Of a stretch of DNA of 64,000 nucleotides, positions 1 through 11,936 are shown in pieces. Position 1 is the stretch's first letter. Each line of letters opens with the position of its first letter. The stretch covers positions 1,332,161-1,396,160 of the forward strand of contig RSEF01000018.1 of NCBI GenBank assembly GCA_003993805.1, in the 5' to 3' direction. The stretch comes from Himantopus leucocephalus (Eukaryota; Chordata; Aves; Charadriiformes; Recurvirostridae). The position numbers and the translations under genes are program-made. Below the pieces are notes generated by a model. That model was not told the origin of the DNA. It ran no database searches and saw only the letters and a list, made by a program, of their open reading frames with translations.

Positions 1-56
1 GGGGGCTGGACTAGATGATCTCCAGAAGTGCCTCCAGCCTCAGTGATTTTATGAAC
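1..56 (+). mobile_element. CR1 LINE 3' tail, old fragment
   Basis: The window opens with a diverged copy of the CR1 3' end. The stretch GGACTAGATGATCTCCAGA and the following Cs match the usual CR1 text just before its tail, and TTTTATGA is a decayed tail unit. The element is cut by the window edge, so its 5' extent is unknown. It lies in a SHISA6 intron. Confidence 0.7.
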
Positions 57-1219
57 TTGATAACAGAAAACCAGCTGTAAGAGAGAAACAGTTGTTCTCA
101 GGACACAGACATCCCTAATGTACACTGTACAAAACAGCTGCCTTTGCAACAAAAACCCCTAAAAATTCTGCATAGAGGAGACTGCTCCAAAGCTGTGTGT
201 CTGGCAGCCCCAGCAGTGCCATTGCTGGCTGTAATGACTAAACACCAGTCTAACAGGAATATGCAAAACACATTTCTGCTTGACAATGTCATGAACCAAA
301 TCTGATTAAGTCTATACATACCGGCCCATACCTTAGCCCCACAGATTTTTAGAAGCACAGAATATTTAGATTATCTAAGAGAATAATCAAGTTGATGGTT
401 GACAAGCCTCATGATACAGAAATATCTACATGTGGAAGAGCTTTCTAGTAATAAATTGTTCTCTTAGTCCCACTAAAAAGTGTGAAAGCTCTAACAGGAG
501 TTCAAGCCAGATGATTCAGTTAAGACCTAAAGTATATTTTAGTTTTGGTAATGAAGACTAAAAATACTGCAGCTATTTCTTTTAGTACCAGATTTACCAT
601 CACATACAGTCTTTAAAAATCATATTACTGAAAAAGTCTGTTTGAACTCCAGAAACCATCAAAACCTAATGCAGAAAATAGTGAGCAGGATTCTGTATCA
701 TTCTTGCTGGAAACCAGATGAAAAGTGTCCCATCTGATCCCATAGCTCTGAAAATCCCCCTGGACGGTTATAGGGATTCCAGAAATATCAAGTTTTTTAT
801 TTGTCCCACCCATCCTCCAGTCCAGTTTTCACGTTAAAGCAAAATTAGACTACATGGAGGAACAGAAACTGAAGTCACAAAAGTGATTTTTGCTTGCTAA
901 AAGAAACCAGCAGCGGAGCATCCAAAGGAAAATTCTTAGGTGACCTGTAGGCCACTTATTCAAGGGCACTTTAGATATCTAGGTGAACCTGGTCTCCTTT
1001 CAAGGTTTGCTCATCACATACTGGTAGCCAGGCTAAGATCCTTTCTATATTTTCAGCTGTTTGTGTACATGAGTACCTGTTTTCTAGAGGGAGAAGTAAG
1101 GAAGCTAAGGTGTCCAGTCTGCTGTCATCCAAAAAAATAACCTCCGATTTTAATCCTGGCTGTACACAGACATTCAGCATGCTGTGCAGGGAGATGAGTT
1201 TCCAGTGAGATAAAGTAGG

Positions 1220-2210
1220 ACCAACATGGACTTCTCAGAAACAAATCATGTCAAGCTAATCTTATTTTTATTTTTTACTGTGTTTTGTGGCCAGGGAGAA
1301 ATAGCTGATATTAAGGATCATGACCTTAGCAAGATTTTCAGCTGTTTCTGGGAAAGTAATATGAGACTAATTTGAGAAGCATGTTCTTAATGAACCTCTA
1401 TAGGGTAGACGCCATAATAGCTGACTAACCATAAAAGGTAACCAAATATCAGCAGAAGGATGAACTGATGTGATTCTGCATTTAGTCTTTTTGTTACTGG
1501 TGGAAAAGGAATTTGCTTATTAAATTTGCAGATGATATGAAGCTTGGATGATCATAAGTCTATTAGAGGATGGGACTACAATTTAAAATGTTCTTGACAA
1601 ATTATAGAAATAGACTGAAAATAAATTGATTAAATAAAGAAAAGTGCTATGCATTGGGCCGAAACAGGAATACTAAAAAGCCTTATATGTGTTGAAGAAC
1701 GGTTAGACAGGTAGCAGCAGTTCTTTGGAAAAGCAATAAGGAACCATAAAGGATCGCAAACTTTACATGAACTAGGAAAAGAAAAATATCATGCAAGTTT
1801 GTGTGAACAAGAATCGATGACTGGGAAAAAGCCAGCCACTCCACTCTGTACTGGCAAGGTCTCTTCTCAGAAACATGTCTCAGACTGTATTCCAATCTTG
1901 AGGAGGATCTAGGTCAATCAGAGAGAGCACAGGGTGCTAAAATGACAATAATCAAAGGCAATGCAAGTTTTATAGGGAATCATAAAGGAAATGGCATTGT
2001 TTAGCTTGAAGAATAAAGTTAAGGGAATACATAGTAACAGCTTTGTCATAAAGAGCTATTGCAGAAATAAGAGGGATTTTCTCCATGTTCCTGCTAGACA
2101 GGAAAGAAGCAATTGGCCTAAAAAGCAGTAGGAAAGACCTAATGAAACAAATCTTCTGGGGAGAAAGTGAATTGTCCGTAATAGGTTTATAAAAATAGCA
2201 AACTAGACAT
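1220..2210 (+). mobile_element. Ancient CR1 LINE fragment (ORF2 3' part)
   Basis: Several short blocks follow the order of amniote CR1 ORF2. They are an AATCATGTCAAGCTAATCTT block near 1243, ATTAAATTTGCAGATGATAT near 1520, a GTGCTATGCATTGGGC block near 1645, GCAGTTCTTTGGAAAAGCAA near 1718, and a CCACTCTGTACTGGCAAGGT block near 1842. The frame is full of stops and small indels, so this is an old dead copy. Both boundaries are approximate. Confidence 0.65.
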
Positions 2211-3097
2211 CAGACTAGCCCACCCTGCACCAGGAGAGCATGAGATGCGAGAAGATTTTTTGAAACCTCTTCTCACCCTACACTACTACAGTTGCATAAC
2301 AGGCTGTGAGGATCCAGACAAGGAGTTCATTCCTTATTGAAGGCTTGTCTGGAAACTAAAGATGATAGAAGTTTATCAGCAGACACTTATCTAATGGTTT
2401 TATTGCACTGAGAAAGAAGGAAAGTTGTTTTCCAACCCAAAGAGTAGTTACTGACCACAATGGTAGCAGTCATTCTGCCATTGAACGTTCCTCCTACTTT
2501 GCGGCACAGTGCAATTAATACTGAATGCATCAGGTTTTACAGGATTCTCGCTCCTTAGGGGAGGGAGATCTACAGTCCATGTGCAGCTATTTAATTCTAC
2601 CTCCTGCGTTTATGAGGCCACTTATTTGATCTTTCCCTGTACTCACACAGGACATTGTTGTGGTGGTTGCGGTCACAGTGGGAGAGTCTTTTTTTTTGTG
2701 TGGTTGGGGCTAGCGTCCTGAAACCCTCCACGCTGGATGGAGATGGAGCAGTGGAGTAGGGGCCATGAGGTTCCAGCAGTTCCCAGGAACACACCACCGA
2801 TGTTGGTACACCAGCTGTGGTTTGTTCCTGTCTGGACATGCTTCTTACCTTTGCAGATAACGCTAATTTGCAGGCTCAGCAGAAGGAGAGCCATTTCCCA
2901 TTATCGTGTTCTTCTTGCATCTGGAATTTTAAGTGAACTACATAACAGAGTCTTCTGCTTTCTTAAGCATTTTCTTCTCCTTTCTTTAATCATGCTGAGA
3001 TTTCCTGTGAATACTGTGAGCTGTAATTATCATCTGCAGATCAGTGGGTATGCTAAGCTGTTTCTTAAAGGGATTTTTTTTTTTCTGTGAATTTCAG

Positions 3098-3160
3098 ATG
3101 ACCAAGAACAAAATTATAATCACCTGATACTAAACAGTGCCACCCAGACACCTACACATG
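3098..3160 (+). CDS. SHISA6: SHISA6 internal exon (probable), 63 nt
   Basis: A 63-nt block lies between the acceptor ATTTCAG, preceded by a long T tract, and the strong donor ATG|GTAAGA. Read after one borrowed base it gives xD-DQEQNYNHLILNSATQ-TPTH and leaves one base, G. That G plus AC of the next exon makes Asp, so the chain continues D-K-P-R-M-N-N into the securely identified SHISA6 exon at 16607. Start and end phases are equal, so the exon could be skipped without a frameshift. It encodes cytoplasmic linker after the single membrane span. The protein match to mammalian SHISA6 is weak here (I recall a similar Q-T-P ending), so the call rests mainly on splice sites and phase. Confidence 0.6.
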
Positions 3161-3237
3161 GTAAGAAAAAACAAAGAGCAAAATTACACACGTTGTAACT
3201 TTCCTCTGCCAGCCAGTAACATTTACTGGTATCAAAG

Positions 3238-3310
3238 TATGTTTAATGTTAATAGAAATGTTCCTATGGCAATGATGCATGAATGATGGTTTCCATTAAC
3301 ATTAAACATA
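3238..3310. repeat. Inverted repeat (21-bp arms, 31-nt loop)
   Basis: The left arm is 3238-3258 (TATGTTTAATGTTAATAGAAA) and the right arm is 3290-3310. The reverse complement of the right arm differs from the left arm at one position of 21. The loop is 31 nt. The next bases after the right arm (CATAGGACC) can also pair with GTTCCTATG inside the loop, giving an alternative fold. It lies about 80 bp after the 63-nt exon donor. It could be a small palindromic DNA-element remnant or a transcribed hairpin. Confidence 0.75.
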
Positions 3311-4462
3311 GGACCATATTTTTAAATAGTGTGCACAATGAAATATGGCCCAGTCTTTTACAATTTTACCTATCAACCTTGTGTTTCCCCATGTCTGATT
3401 GCTCCTTTCTCCCTTCCACATCAGCAAGGTGCTGTCGGATTTAACTCGCCAAAACAGTAAGGCTGATAACCAAAGTCCATCTTGTCAGCCAAGCCACTCG
3501 ACTTACAGTGCTCTTTGTGCATATTTCTACAATAGGTTAGAAGGACAGTGACATGGGGCAAGGGCTCCTAAGCTGACGTGATTTTGGCATAACAATATGT
3601 GTCCAGAGTTTGGTTTCACAGCTAAATCCAAGCTCTCCAGCCCATACTTGCATGGGTCTGGATGGGATAACCTACTAAAGCCCCTGATTCACTGCACAAT
3701 GTCTCTCCAGTTTCTGGTATGCAGGATGGGTAAAGACCATTAAGAAATTCAGGACTCCCCTTGCCCACTTCCATAAACAGAAGTGCCTCTTTCTAAACCA
3801 GTTCCAGTGGTTGCTCTCATACCCTGCCAAATCCCCTTTATTTTATTGTGGAAACATGACATTTCTATGACCCTAGGAACTTATGAAACCCAGAGCACCT
3901 TTCATGTCCCTATGCCCACCACAGAGTGGACCAGCACTGACCTATCCCCTGAAGTGACACCTCAGGAGATGTCTGGGGCAGCCTATCACCACCATATAAC
4001 CTGCCTGGTCATCCTTCTAAAGGGTGAGACCATCCCTTCCAGTGTTCCCCCAAAGCTCCATTGGGTTTGGTCTTTGTACCCAAACAGTTTCATAAGTGTT
4101 ACTACCCCTTCTGACGGTGCTCTTGCTGAGCTCTGAAAATCCACAATTTTAATTTTTCTCACCTCTGCACATGGTTCAGCACATTTGTTGGCACCTCTCT
4201 ATCCAGCACTCTTGACCTAATAAGCTTGGGGATGCCCCATGTCATACTTTAGCCAGTTTCAAGAGTTCAGACTCTATTCAAACATACTCCTTTGTTTTCC
4301 CTTTTGTTTCCACTATCTCATCCCAACCTGGAGATGTTTCTTCTCGTCCTCCATGGCCAGAAACATTGCCCTTCTCTGCTCAGCCCTGTGCCTCCATCCC
4401 TTCGGCCTCTTCCCCCTAGCTCCCTCCTCCTTTTGGTTTCCTTGGCCTCAGACTAGCAATTT

Positions 4463-4562
4463 NNNNNNNNNNNNNNNNNNNNNNNNNNNNNNNNNNNNNN
4501 NNNNNNNNNNNNNNNNNNNNNNNNNNNNNNNNNNNNNNNNNNNNNNNNNNNNNNNNNNNNNN
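4463..4562. other. Assembly gap, 100 Ns
   Basis: Exactly 100 consecutive Ns form a conventional unknown-size gap. The base after it begins a CR1 tail in + orientation, so a CR1 body probably lies in the missing sequence. Frames drawn through the Ns have no meaning. Confidence 0.99.
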
Positions 4563-4605
4563 TCCTTTCCAACCTTAACAATTCTATGGTTCTATGATTC
4601 TATGA
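4563..4605 (+). mobile_element. CR1 LINE 3' tail beside the gap
   Basis: TCCTTTCCAACCTTAACAA is followed by three ATTCTATGR-like units, the characteristic CR1 3' terminus. Only the last 43 bp are present because the gap removes the rest. Confidence 0.9.
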
Positions 4606-6849
4606 GTGTGGGCAGTGTGTCCCTCCCTGCATTGTCGCAATCGCAGACCACACAGTCAAGTCAGCTGCAGCTTCCTGGCCCCATCCAAAGCCAGACCAGT
4701 CACTGCCACGCAAAGCAGCGGCTCCCCCTGTCTCTGTGCAATCACACCAACGTCTGAATGAACCCCCAGGTCCTCTCTGTTTTCTTTCCTTTTCTGCTAC
4801 TACCTTGTCTTGGTCTTGTCCTTGTTCCTCCCTGCACCCTTTACCGTTTGAACATGATATATTCCTCCAGCCTTTGCAGCTGGAACATTCCTTCTACCGG
4901 GGAACCAGTAAGTGATGGGTAAATCTCATCTTAATATACAGTTCTTGCAGCTCTGAGTCTCTGTATTTTTTTTTGCTCTTTTTGTTCTGGCATTTGTTTT
5001 TAATTCTGAAACTTGATCTTGATAACTATTCTGGAACTGATTTATTGTGAGTTGTGTGCTCTTGTATAGAAATTTCCATGCTTCTTTGATGCATAAAAGG
5101 GTGGGAGAATAATTGCCCTTGCAAAGGTCACCTAAAACCTTTGGTGTTTCTCCTTCCTGGAGGGTGGCTCAGGCAGCTCCTCAGCCTGCAAGTTACTTTC
5201 AGTTGTAAGACTACATTATGAGGTTGGGTTTTTTTCTGTCTCACAAAAAACCCAGGAGAAACAATGTCAGCTTTAAACCTGGCAGTAAAACAAGAGTAGT
5301 TATTGAACCTGAATTGACAGCCTCAGATGCTCTCCAGACTGCTTATTTTGTTTTTTTTTTTTTTAACTTTCCTGAGAAAAAGGAAAGAAGAAAAAGATGG
5401 AGTAATAGGGTTGAAATTGTATTGTCTTCTTTCTGGTCTTACTACTTGTTCTTCAAATCCAGCACATGCTGGGTTCTGAGGTCTGCCCCAGCAGAGCCAG
5501 ATGTGTCCCGTTTACCTGTGTCTGCCCACAAGTTTTAAGGTATCTCCATCATCAGGTCCCTATTGCATTCAATAACTCAAGGTAACAATATGTGCTAAAA
5601 CTTCCTTCTGGCCCTGACAGATGCTTTTCTTTTTTATGTACTTGAGAGACAAAAATCAAAGCAGATAGACTCATGATCTTGGATTAGAAACTTCCAATTT
5701 TTTTCTCCGCTCATTTCTTGCGTTTACTGTATCCTAACACTTTGGTTGTACAAAGTGACTTGAATGATCTGACTACAAATAACTGTATAGAGTTATATTT
5801 TATTCCTAAGTTATCCATACGGTCATGGACACTTTTGTTCATGATACTCATGTGTGCTGTTGCTGGTTAGCCACTGCTTGGTGAGTCTGAAAAGATATTT
5901 GGACTTTTCAAATAAGGCATCAAAAGAGCTTGCAGTATTCATAATTACTGCTGAAATTCTGAGATAGTTCAGCAGCGCCACAGGTTTAATTTAATTCCCT
6001 TCCTGGGTAGGACATGGTGTATATTTTCTGTGTGATTATGCGAATTTGTTGGTGGGCATGAGCTGTCTTTCTGAGCACCGTGTTCATGAGCTCTGTCCCT
6101 TAGCCTGTCCCTAGCACCCACCATGCAGTAACACCATCTGGAATGAGCAGAAGGAAAGAAGCCAGTGTGAGGCTCAAGACATGCCCTGTGTTGCATGTGG
6201 CCCGAGTTCAATGTGCTCTTATCTATCTGAAGTAAAACAGGCAGAGAAAAGTTCTCAGGCTACCAGCATAGAGTGATCAGGGCAGCAGTTCTAAGTGACA
6301 TGCCACCAACCAAACACCAATTCAGCCTGAACAGACAGAAAACCCGTCCCACGCCTGGAGGGGCTCCCTACAGCCTCCCCAAAGGACTGCCTCACCCAGC
6401 AGGGATGCATTTGACCTGGTATACGTGAAGAGAAGGGTGAGCTGTGGAAAACTGGAATACCTGTCAGGATGAGAGCTCAGCTGCTCTGGGCTGGTGATCT
6501 CTCTCCAGTCTCCTACCATCATAGGAACCGCACAGGTTTCTTAGCTTCTCCTATAATTCCCATTACAATGAGTCTCCGAACTCATACAACCCTGGGACTG
6601 AGCGGCGGAGGCATTCCACAGCCCAGCTGTGGCAGACAGAGGGCCCAGGGCTCTGCAGGAGACCTCCTCATGGAGGAGGGATGAAAGCCAAGTTCCCTGT
6701 GCTCCCCTTTACCATTCCTGTACTGGCTAGTTCTTCGCAAAAGTAGAACAAATGGCACCAACCCATTCATTCCCCCAAAGGTCTGGGGAATCTTACTGCA
6801 GAAGTGATTGAGATGTGCAGTGGGGCAGCTATGTCTCTCAACCCCAAGA

Positions 6850-7248
6850 CAGGCTGAAAGAGTTGGGGTTGTTCAGCCTGGAGAAGAGAGGGCTCTGGGG
6901 AGACCTTAGGGCCCCTTCCAGTATCTGAAGGAGGCCTGCGAGAAAGCTGGAGAGGGACTTTTTACAAGGGCATGTAGTGATAGAACGAGGGGGAATGGCT
7001 TCAAACTAGAACAGTGAAGATCTAGATTAGATATGAGGAAAAAATTTTTCACTCTGAGGATGGTGAGACACTGGCGCAGGTTGCCCAGAGAAGTTGTGGC
7101 TGCCCCATCCCTGGAGGTGTTCAAGGCCAGGTTGGACGGGGCTTGGAGCAACCTGGTCTGGTGGGAGGTGTTCCTGCCCACGGCAAGGGGGTGGAACTAG
7201 ATGGTGTTTAAGCTCCCTTTCAACTCCAACCATTCTATGATTCTATGA
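6850..7248 (+). mobile_element. CR1 LINE, 5'-truncated 3' end copy
   Basis: This is about 400 bp of typical bird CR1. It begins near AGGCTGAAAGAGTTGGGG, passes GGCATGTAGTGATAGAACGA and GAGACACTGGCGCAGGTTGC, and ends with CATTCTATGATTCTATGA. It covers the end of ORF2's 3' flank and the 3' UTR of the element and cannot code. Divergence from the familiar consensus looks modest. Open frames on the opposite strand here are antisense shadows. Confidence 0.93.
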
Positions 7249-8748
7249 AATTAAAGGGGATAAAGAAAACCTATGCTCACAAGGAGCCAGGAAAAAAAGA
7301 AAAAGCAGATTTGACCTTAGCTCTTTGAGCTTCAGCTTCAGGTTCCCAGGGTTAAAACCCCAACACCCTCTGTTTTAACCTGCTTGGGAGGCTGCTGCTT
7401 TTGGCACACACCTTCTCATTGCAAAGGGCATGCCCATCGCAGTGGGTTGTGTGGCCATGAGGTCACTGGTGTGATTACACTGAACTCTTCCGATGCGGGA
7501 AGGAATAACTACTAATTAATGGTGGCATCGCATATAATCTGTTCTGTCAGGCTGCTATCATTTAATTAGCATAGTGCTGTTCACAGCACAGTTAACACAG
7601 AGTGGGAAGAAAGTGTCCCTCCTCTCCCTGCCTGGCTGGCACAGAGGGTTCACAGAGGAGTGAAATGTATGTCTGTCTTGGTTTTGGAAAATGTGATATG
7701 TTGGGGAAGAGAATTTCCAGTGGAGACCAAGAGAAATGACCACAGACAAGCAAGTCTGTCAAGCTGTGGTCTGCAATACCAGGATTTATTTTCTGCTGTT
7801 GTTGAGGGCTCTGAATTACCCAGCGTGACTTTGAGTCTCCCTCATCTTAAAGAAGTCTGTTGATTTTCTTCTGAGGTCGGTCTATTCATGAACCTAATTC
7901 ACTTCTAGGACACCGAATGTCCCGTTATAGAGGTATCTACGGTCCTTTAGAAATTCTGAAATCAGTGACAGACTTCAGACCTCAATTCCACTGAAATCAG
8001 AAGTTTGATGGGGGTTTCCTTAGTCTCTAGACTTCAGTTTCACATCAGCTGCAGATTTTAGCTGCAAAAGAACTCCTCTTCACCTGTTCTTGAAATGTAG
8101 TGATTTTGTATGTAAAAGGTGAATGTGAGTGCTGAAGTACTAATTTCTAAGCACAACTAAGTTTTACCTATGAAATGCAGGTAAAAATTTTGATACATTA
8201 ATTTATCTTCCTTAGCTATTCAATCTTTATACAAAATAAGCACATAAAATTATTTTCCTATAAAAACATTAAAATGTGGGAAAAAAAAGAAGCTAGGGGC
8301 ACAAAATAGAACTGAGGCAGTGTAGCATTAGCTACAACAGAAATATATGTTGACCGCCTGGGCTCAGTTTCTGTAAAGCTTATTACTTTATTTTTTACTG
8401 CTACTGAAGTTTAATCTCATTATATTTAGTGCATATTTAATTATGCTAACCAAAAGAGTCTTGTATAAACATTTTTACATCTATATAAATAACAAGCACA
8501 TTGCTAAATAATATGGTTAGTAGGAAGTTCATATCATAATTTTTATGTCAGTTCATTGCATTTGATAATCATCTCAAAAAGTATTTGGTAAACCACCATA
8601 AGCAACAAATGTCTTCGCTTCAGGTTTTTAATTTGGCCAAGTATTTTCCCATAGATTATGTCTGGGTTTGCTCTAATGGAGTCAAATTTCATTTTACGGC
8701 TGTGTTTTCCTATATACATATGGATGTATGTGTATATATTTTTTATAT

Positions 8749-9048
8749 TCCTTCCTTCCTTCCTTCCTTTGTTTCTTTTTCTCTTTCTTCTTCCATCCAT
8801 CCACCCTTTCTCTTTCTCTTTCTTTCTTTTTTCTCTTTCTTTCTTTTTCTTTCTCTTTTCTTTCTTTCTTTATTTTTATTTCTTTCTTTCTCTTTCTTTC
8901 TTCCTTTTTTCTTTCCTTCTTTCCTTCTTTCCTTCTTTCCTTCTTTCCTTCTTTCCTTCTTTCCTTCTTTCCTTCTTTCCTTCCTTCTCTTTCTTTTCTT
9001 TCTTTTCTCTCTTTTCTTTCTTTTCTTTCCTTCCTTCTTTCTCTTTTA
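8749..9048 (+). repeat. Polypyrimidine simple repeat (CCTT/CTTT)n
   Basis: About 300 bp consist almost only of C and T on this strand. Stretches of CTTTC alternate with a regular TTTCCTTC array at about 8903-8985 and a CCATCCATCCACC interruption near 8793. The opposite strand is all purine. Frames here translate to Phe/Ser/Leu or Lys/Arg/Glu runs and are not genes. Homopurine-homopyrimidine tracts with mirror symmetry can adopt triplex DNA. Confidence 0.97.
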
Positions 9049-11918
9049 TTCATTTCAAATATCCAGGGCATCTTCCTTCCCACACAGTAACAGGGCTTTG
9101 GGGGATATATTGCTGAAATAATTCTTGCATCAATTTTCAAACATCAGACCAGAAGCTTCAATTTGGGACAATCCCAGAAGATATGAAAATGATTCCCTAT
9201 ACTGTCACATCTCCTCAAGCAATTTGTTGAGAGTTTTGTGTCTATTGTGTTTAAGACACTGTTTACAAAATCGTAACAATTAAGGACTGTTTAAATTAGA
9301 TTTATCCCCAGTAGAAATATGTGTGAGGAAATTAGAAGATAATCAGTTCTCTAGAATATAACCTACAGAACAAATAGACACATTATGTACACTGCTCTTT
9401 CTGCAAAGCAGCAGGGCTTTAGTGAAAGTGGGAAGGGAGATGAACCAGGTCATCTGACAGGACCAGACAACATAGTGCCAGATTTTTGATGCATTCAAGT
9501 TGCCATTTGTGATGGGGACGCCAGCTTTGCTCACCAACTTTGCAAAGCGAAGTACACAGGCGGTTGTGTTGCACCACAGCTCCACTTACACAATTACAAA
9601 GCAGATTGGAGCAAAGTCGTTAGTGAATCAGGATCGTTGTTTACCTGTCTTGACCTGAGAATTTGCTACCGATGTCCTACAGTGCAGAGCCAACCGCTGT
9701 GCAGGGGATGTATTGGTTTGTTGGGGCCACGGTTGGACTTGAGCGATGTGACTTCCTTCTGATGACACCTGTGCTGACCTTCCTTTAGTCAGTGATGTAA
9801 AGGGCAGAGAACAACCCTGGGACTGAGAACGGATCAAGGACTTCGATGGTAACTTCCTTGAAAGCGCTTAGCACTGAAGCAACACATCTTTGCTTTTTAG
9901 AGTAAATACATTGTATGTTTGGACAAAGAAATCACTCTTTTTGTGGTCTTAGTATGGCAGGGCTAAAACAGCCTCCCAGCTCAAGGTGCAGCCCATCTGC
10001 TGGTATGGAGACTTGCAGGTGAATATTGTTATGTTACCCATGACATGGCCCATGTTCCACCCAGCAAGTGACTATCATAAATAAAACACTGAGACTCGTG
10101 GAGTAAAACTCAGCTGTGTAACTGTGTCTCCACCCTTACCTGTGGGAGGAACACTCTGTGATAATACAGTTGTTAGGAAAAGGGCTGACATGAGCTGAAT
10201 AGCTCTGACAGTGGCCTCAGGTTCCTCAGAAGCAGAAGATCCTGAACCATAAGGAAGGGGAAGCAGTGTCTTTATTCCTAGTGAATGTGAAAGCAGTGAA
10301 AAAGACCAAGAGTTCTGGAGGCAAAATCACAGCATCATAAAAATCAGAGCACGTAAAACTGCTGAGACAAAGGGGTTTTGTTTTTACCATTTTCATTGCT
10401 GGAAGTGCTATCAGTGTGGAGCTCACTATGACTCCACCAGAAGGTTGTGGTGGTCCCTGCACCACCTTCAGCCTGCCTGGGGGCTTATGCCTCACCCTGG
10501 TCCCAAAGGGCTGAAAGGAGGCAGCCACACACAGCCCACTCAGGATGGGTGATTTGTTTCTCCCAGCGGATAGAGCTAGTTTGGGCTCACTCACCTTGCT
10601 TGTCTGCTGTGAGGACAAAACATGCGGATGCATTTTCCTTTTTGAACCAGATTCCCCTCCATGCAATGGCAAGTTTCGAGCATGAGGCGCTCGCAGAGGT
10701 GGCAGGAGTTAACAGGCTGACAGTTTTCAACTGCACAGTCTCAAATCCAGCAAGAATGAGTCCCAGTCCCAGTTCTGCACAGTTCTGCACGCTGGCTGCT
10801 CACGTGCCAGAGCCGTGTGTTGTTTTCTGCATCCCCATGACAAGACAGTGAACTCAGGGAGAAGTAAATATATCTTTTGCTGGGATTGCTAAGAGTAATT
10901 CTACTTTCTCTAGTTTTTCCTTCGATTTTAATTGGCAACATTATTCCTCTCACCCTGTGTTGTAGTGTGTAACTATGCTATGTTCAGTTAAGCACTTTGT
11001 GTACTCCGAAGCATCTTCATGTTACTAGCTCCTGGGTGATACGATTCAGGTACATTATTATGCTGTGTGTATATATTGTAGCATTTAAGGCCATCATCTT
11101 GCAGTGTGCTGGTGTACCTCATCCTCTTTGCATCTTACCCCTTCAGATTGCTGCTCAGTTCTCAGCCATGAGCCCTGAAAGACGTATTCCTAGCACCATC
11201 CTGATACACAGAGGTTTTTTATCACTGACTGAATTCAAAATCCCACATCTCCAGCTCATATAAATGAGGGCAGCTATTCACTGGAGAGCTGCTGATTTAC
11301 ACCATGGAGGATCTGACCTGGAAATGCATAAACCTCTTTGAGATTCTTCACGAGAGATGCAGAAGGCTATTAATAACAGTGTTTGTAACATCAAAAAAGA
11401 AGTGTGAAAACACAGATAGTTCCCCCCACAAAGACTGAAGATATATGTTATAAATTTTAATTCGAGTCTGTGAACATCAGTTCTCTGCCTGCTGTAACAG
11501 TATGTCACTTCCAGGATGGCTCAGGAGGTGCTAAGTCTTGGCACAGAAGGCCACCAAACGCCATCAGCTACTACCAGATTTTCCTGAGGAATGCGGTCCT
11601 TTGTAAGAGCTTGCGTCAGAATGGGAGAAGTCTTTGTGTCTGAGCCTTCAAACGGCTGAGCAGAAGGCAGTGCTGGGGGAGCAGTGTGTGCTTTGACAGA
11701 GGACTGAAGCTACGCTGAGCTGAAGCTGAGCAGCAGAAGGCTTGGTTGTATCAGCTTCTCCGAGGTGACATTGTTTGCTTTCTCTGGGTGAATGTTTTAA
11801 AAGGCATCTGTTGAAATGTCTTGCAAAATTCACACAACATATGTGCAGACTCGTAGGCAAATATGGAGCACATCCCTTTTGCCACTTGAGCTTTGTTTAA
11901 AACTTCGCCATAAATTCA

Positions 11919-11936
11919 CTTTTTTTTTTTTTTTTT
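11919..11936 (+). repeat. Poly-T run
   Basis: A run of about 18 Ts follows CGCCATAAATTCAC. It could be a decayed poly-A of a retro-inserted sequence on the minus strand, but I recognise no source gene on either side, so I list it only as a simple repeat. Confidence 0.8.

Larger units (their letters stand above)
1..3097 (+). other. SHISA6: SHISA6 intron (3' part) upstream of the 63-nt exon
   Basis: There is no convincing coding sequence here. The stretch holds a CR1 tail at the left edge and an old CR1 body at about 1220-2210. The rest (about 57-1219 and 2211-3060) is unremarkable AT-rich sequence. It ends in a T-rich tract and the acceptor ATTTCAG at 3091-3097. The intron assignment depends on accepting the exon at 3098-3160; otherwise the same stretch is part of a longer intron. 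Confidence 0.6.

Noticed and set aside
4239..4757. 172-codon frame
   Set aside because: It runs through 100 Ns and a CR1 tail.
6906..7233. Two minus-strand frames
   Set aside because: Antisense shadows of the CR1 copy at 6850-7248.
8585..9140. Open frames of 120-178 codons on both strands
   Set aside because: They translate the pyrimidine/purine simple repeat into Phe/Ser/Leu or Lys/Arg/Glu runs; composition explains the lack of stops.
10226..10672. 148-codon minus-strand frame in a SHISA6 intron
   Set aside because: No recognisable motif and no splice context; overlapping frames on both strands suggest chance.
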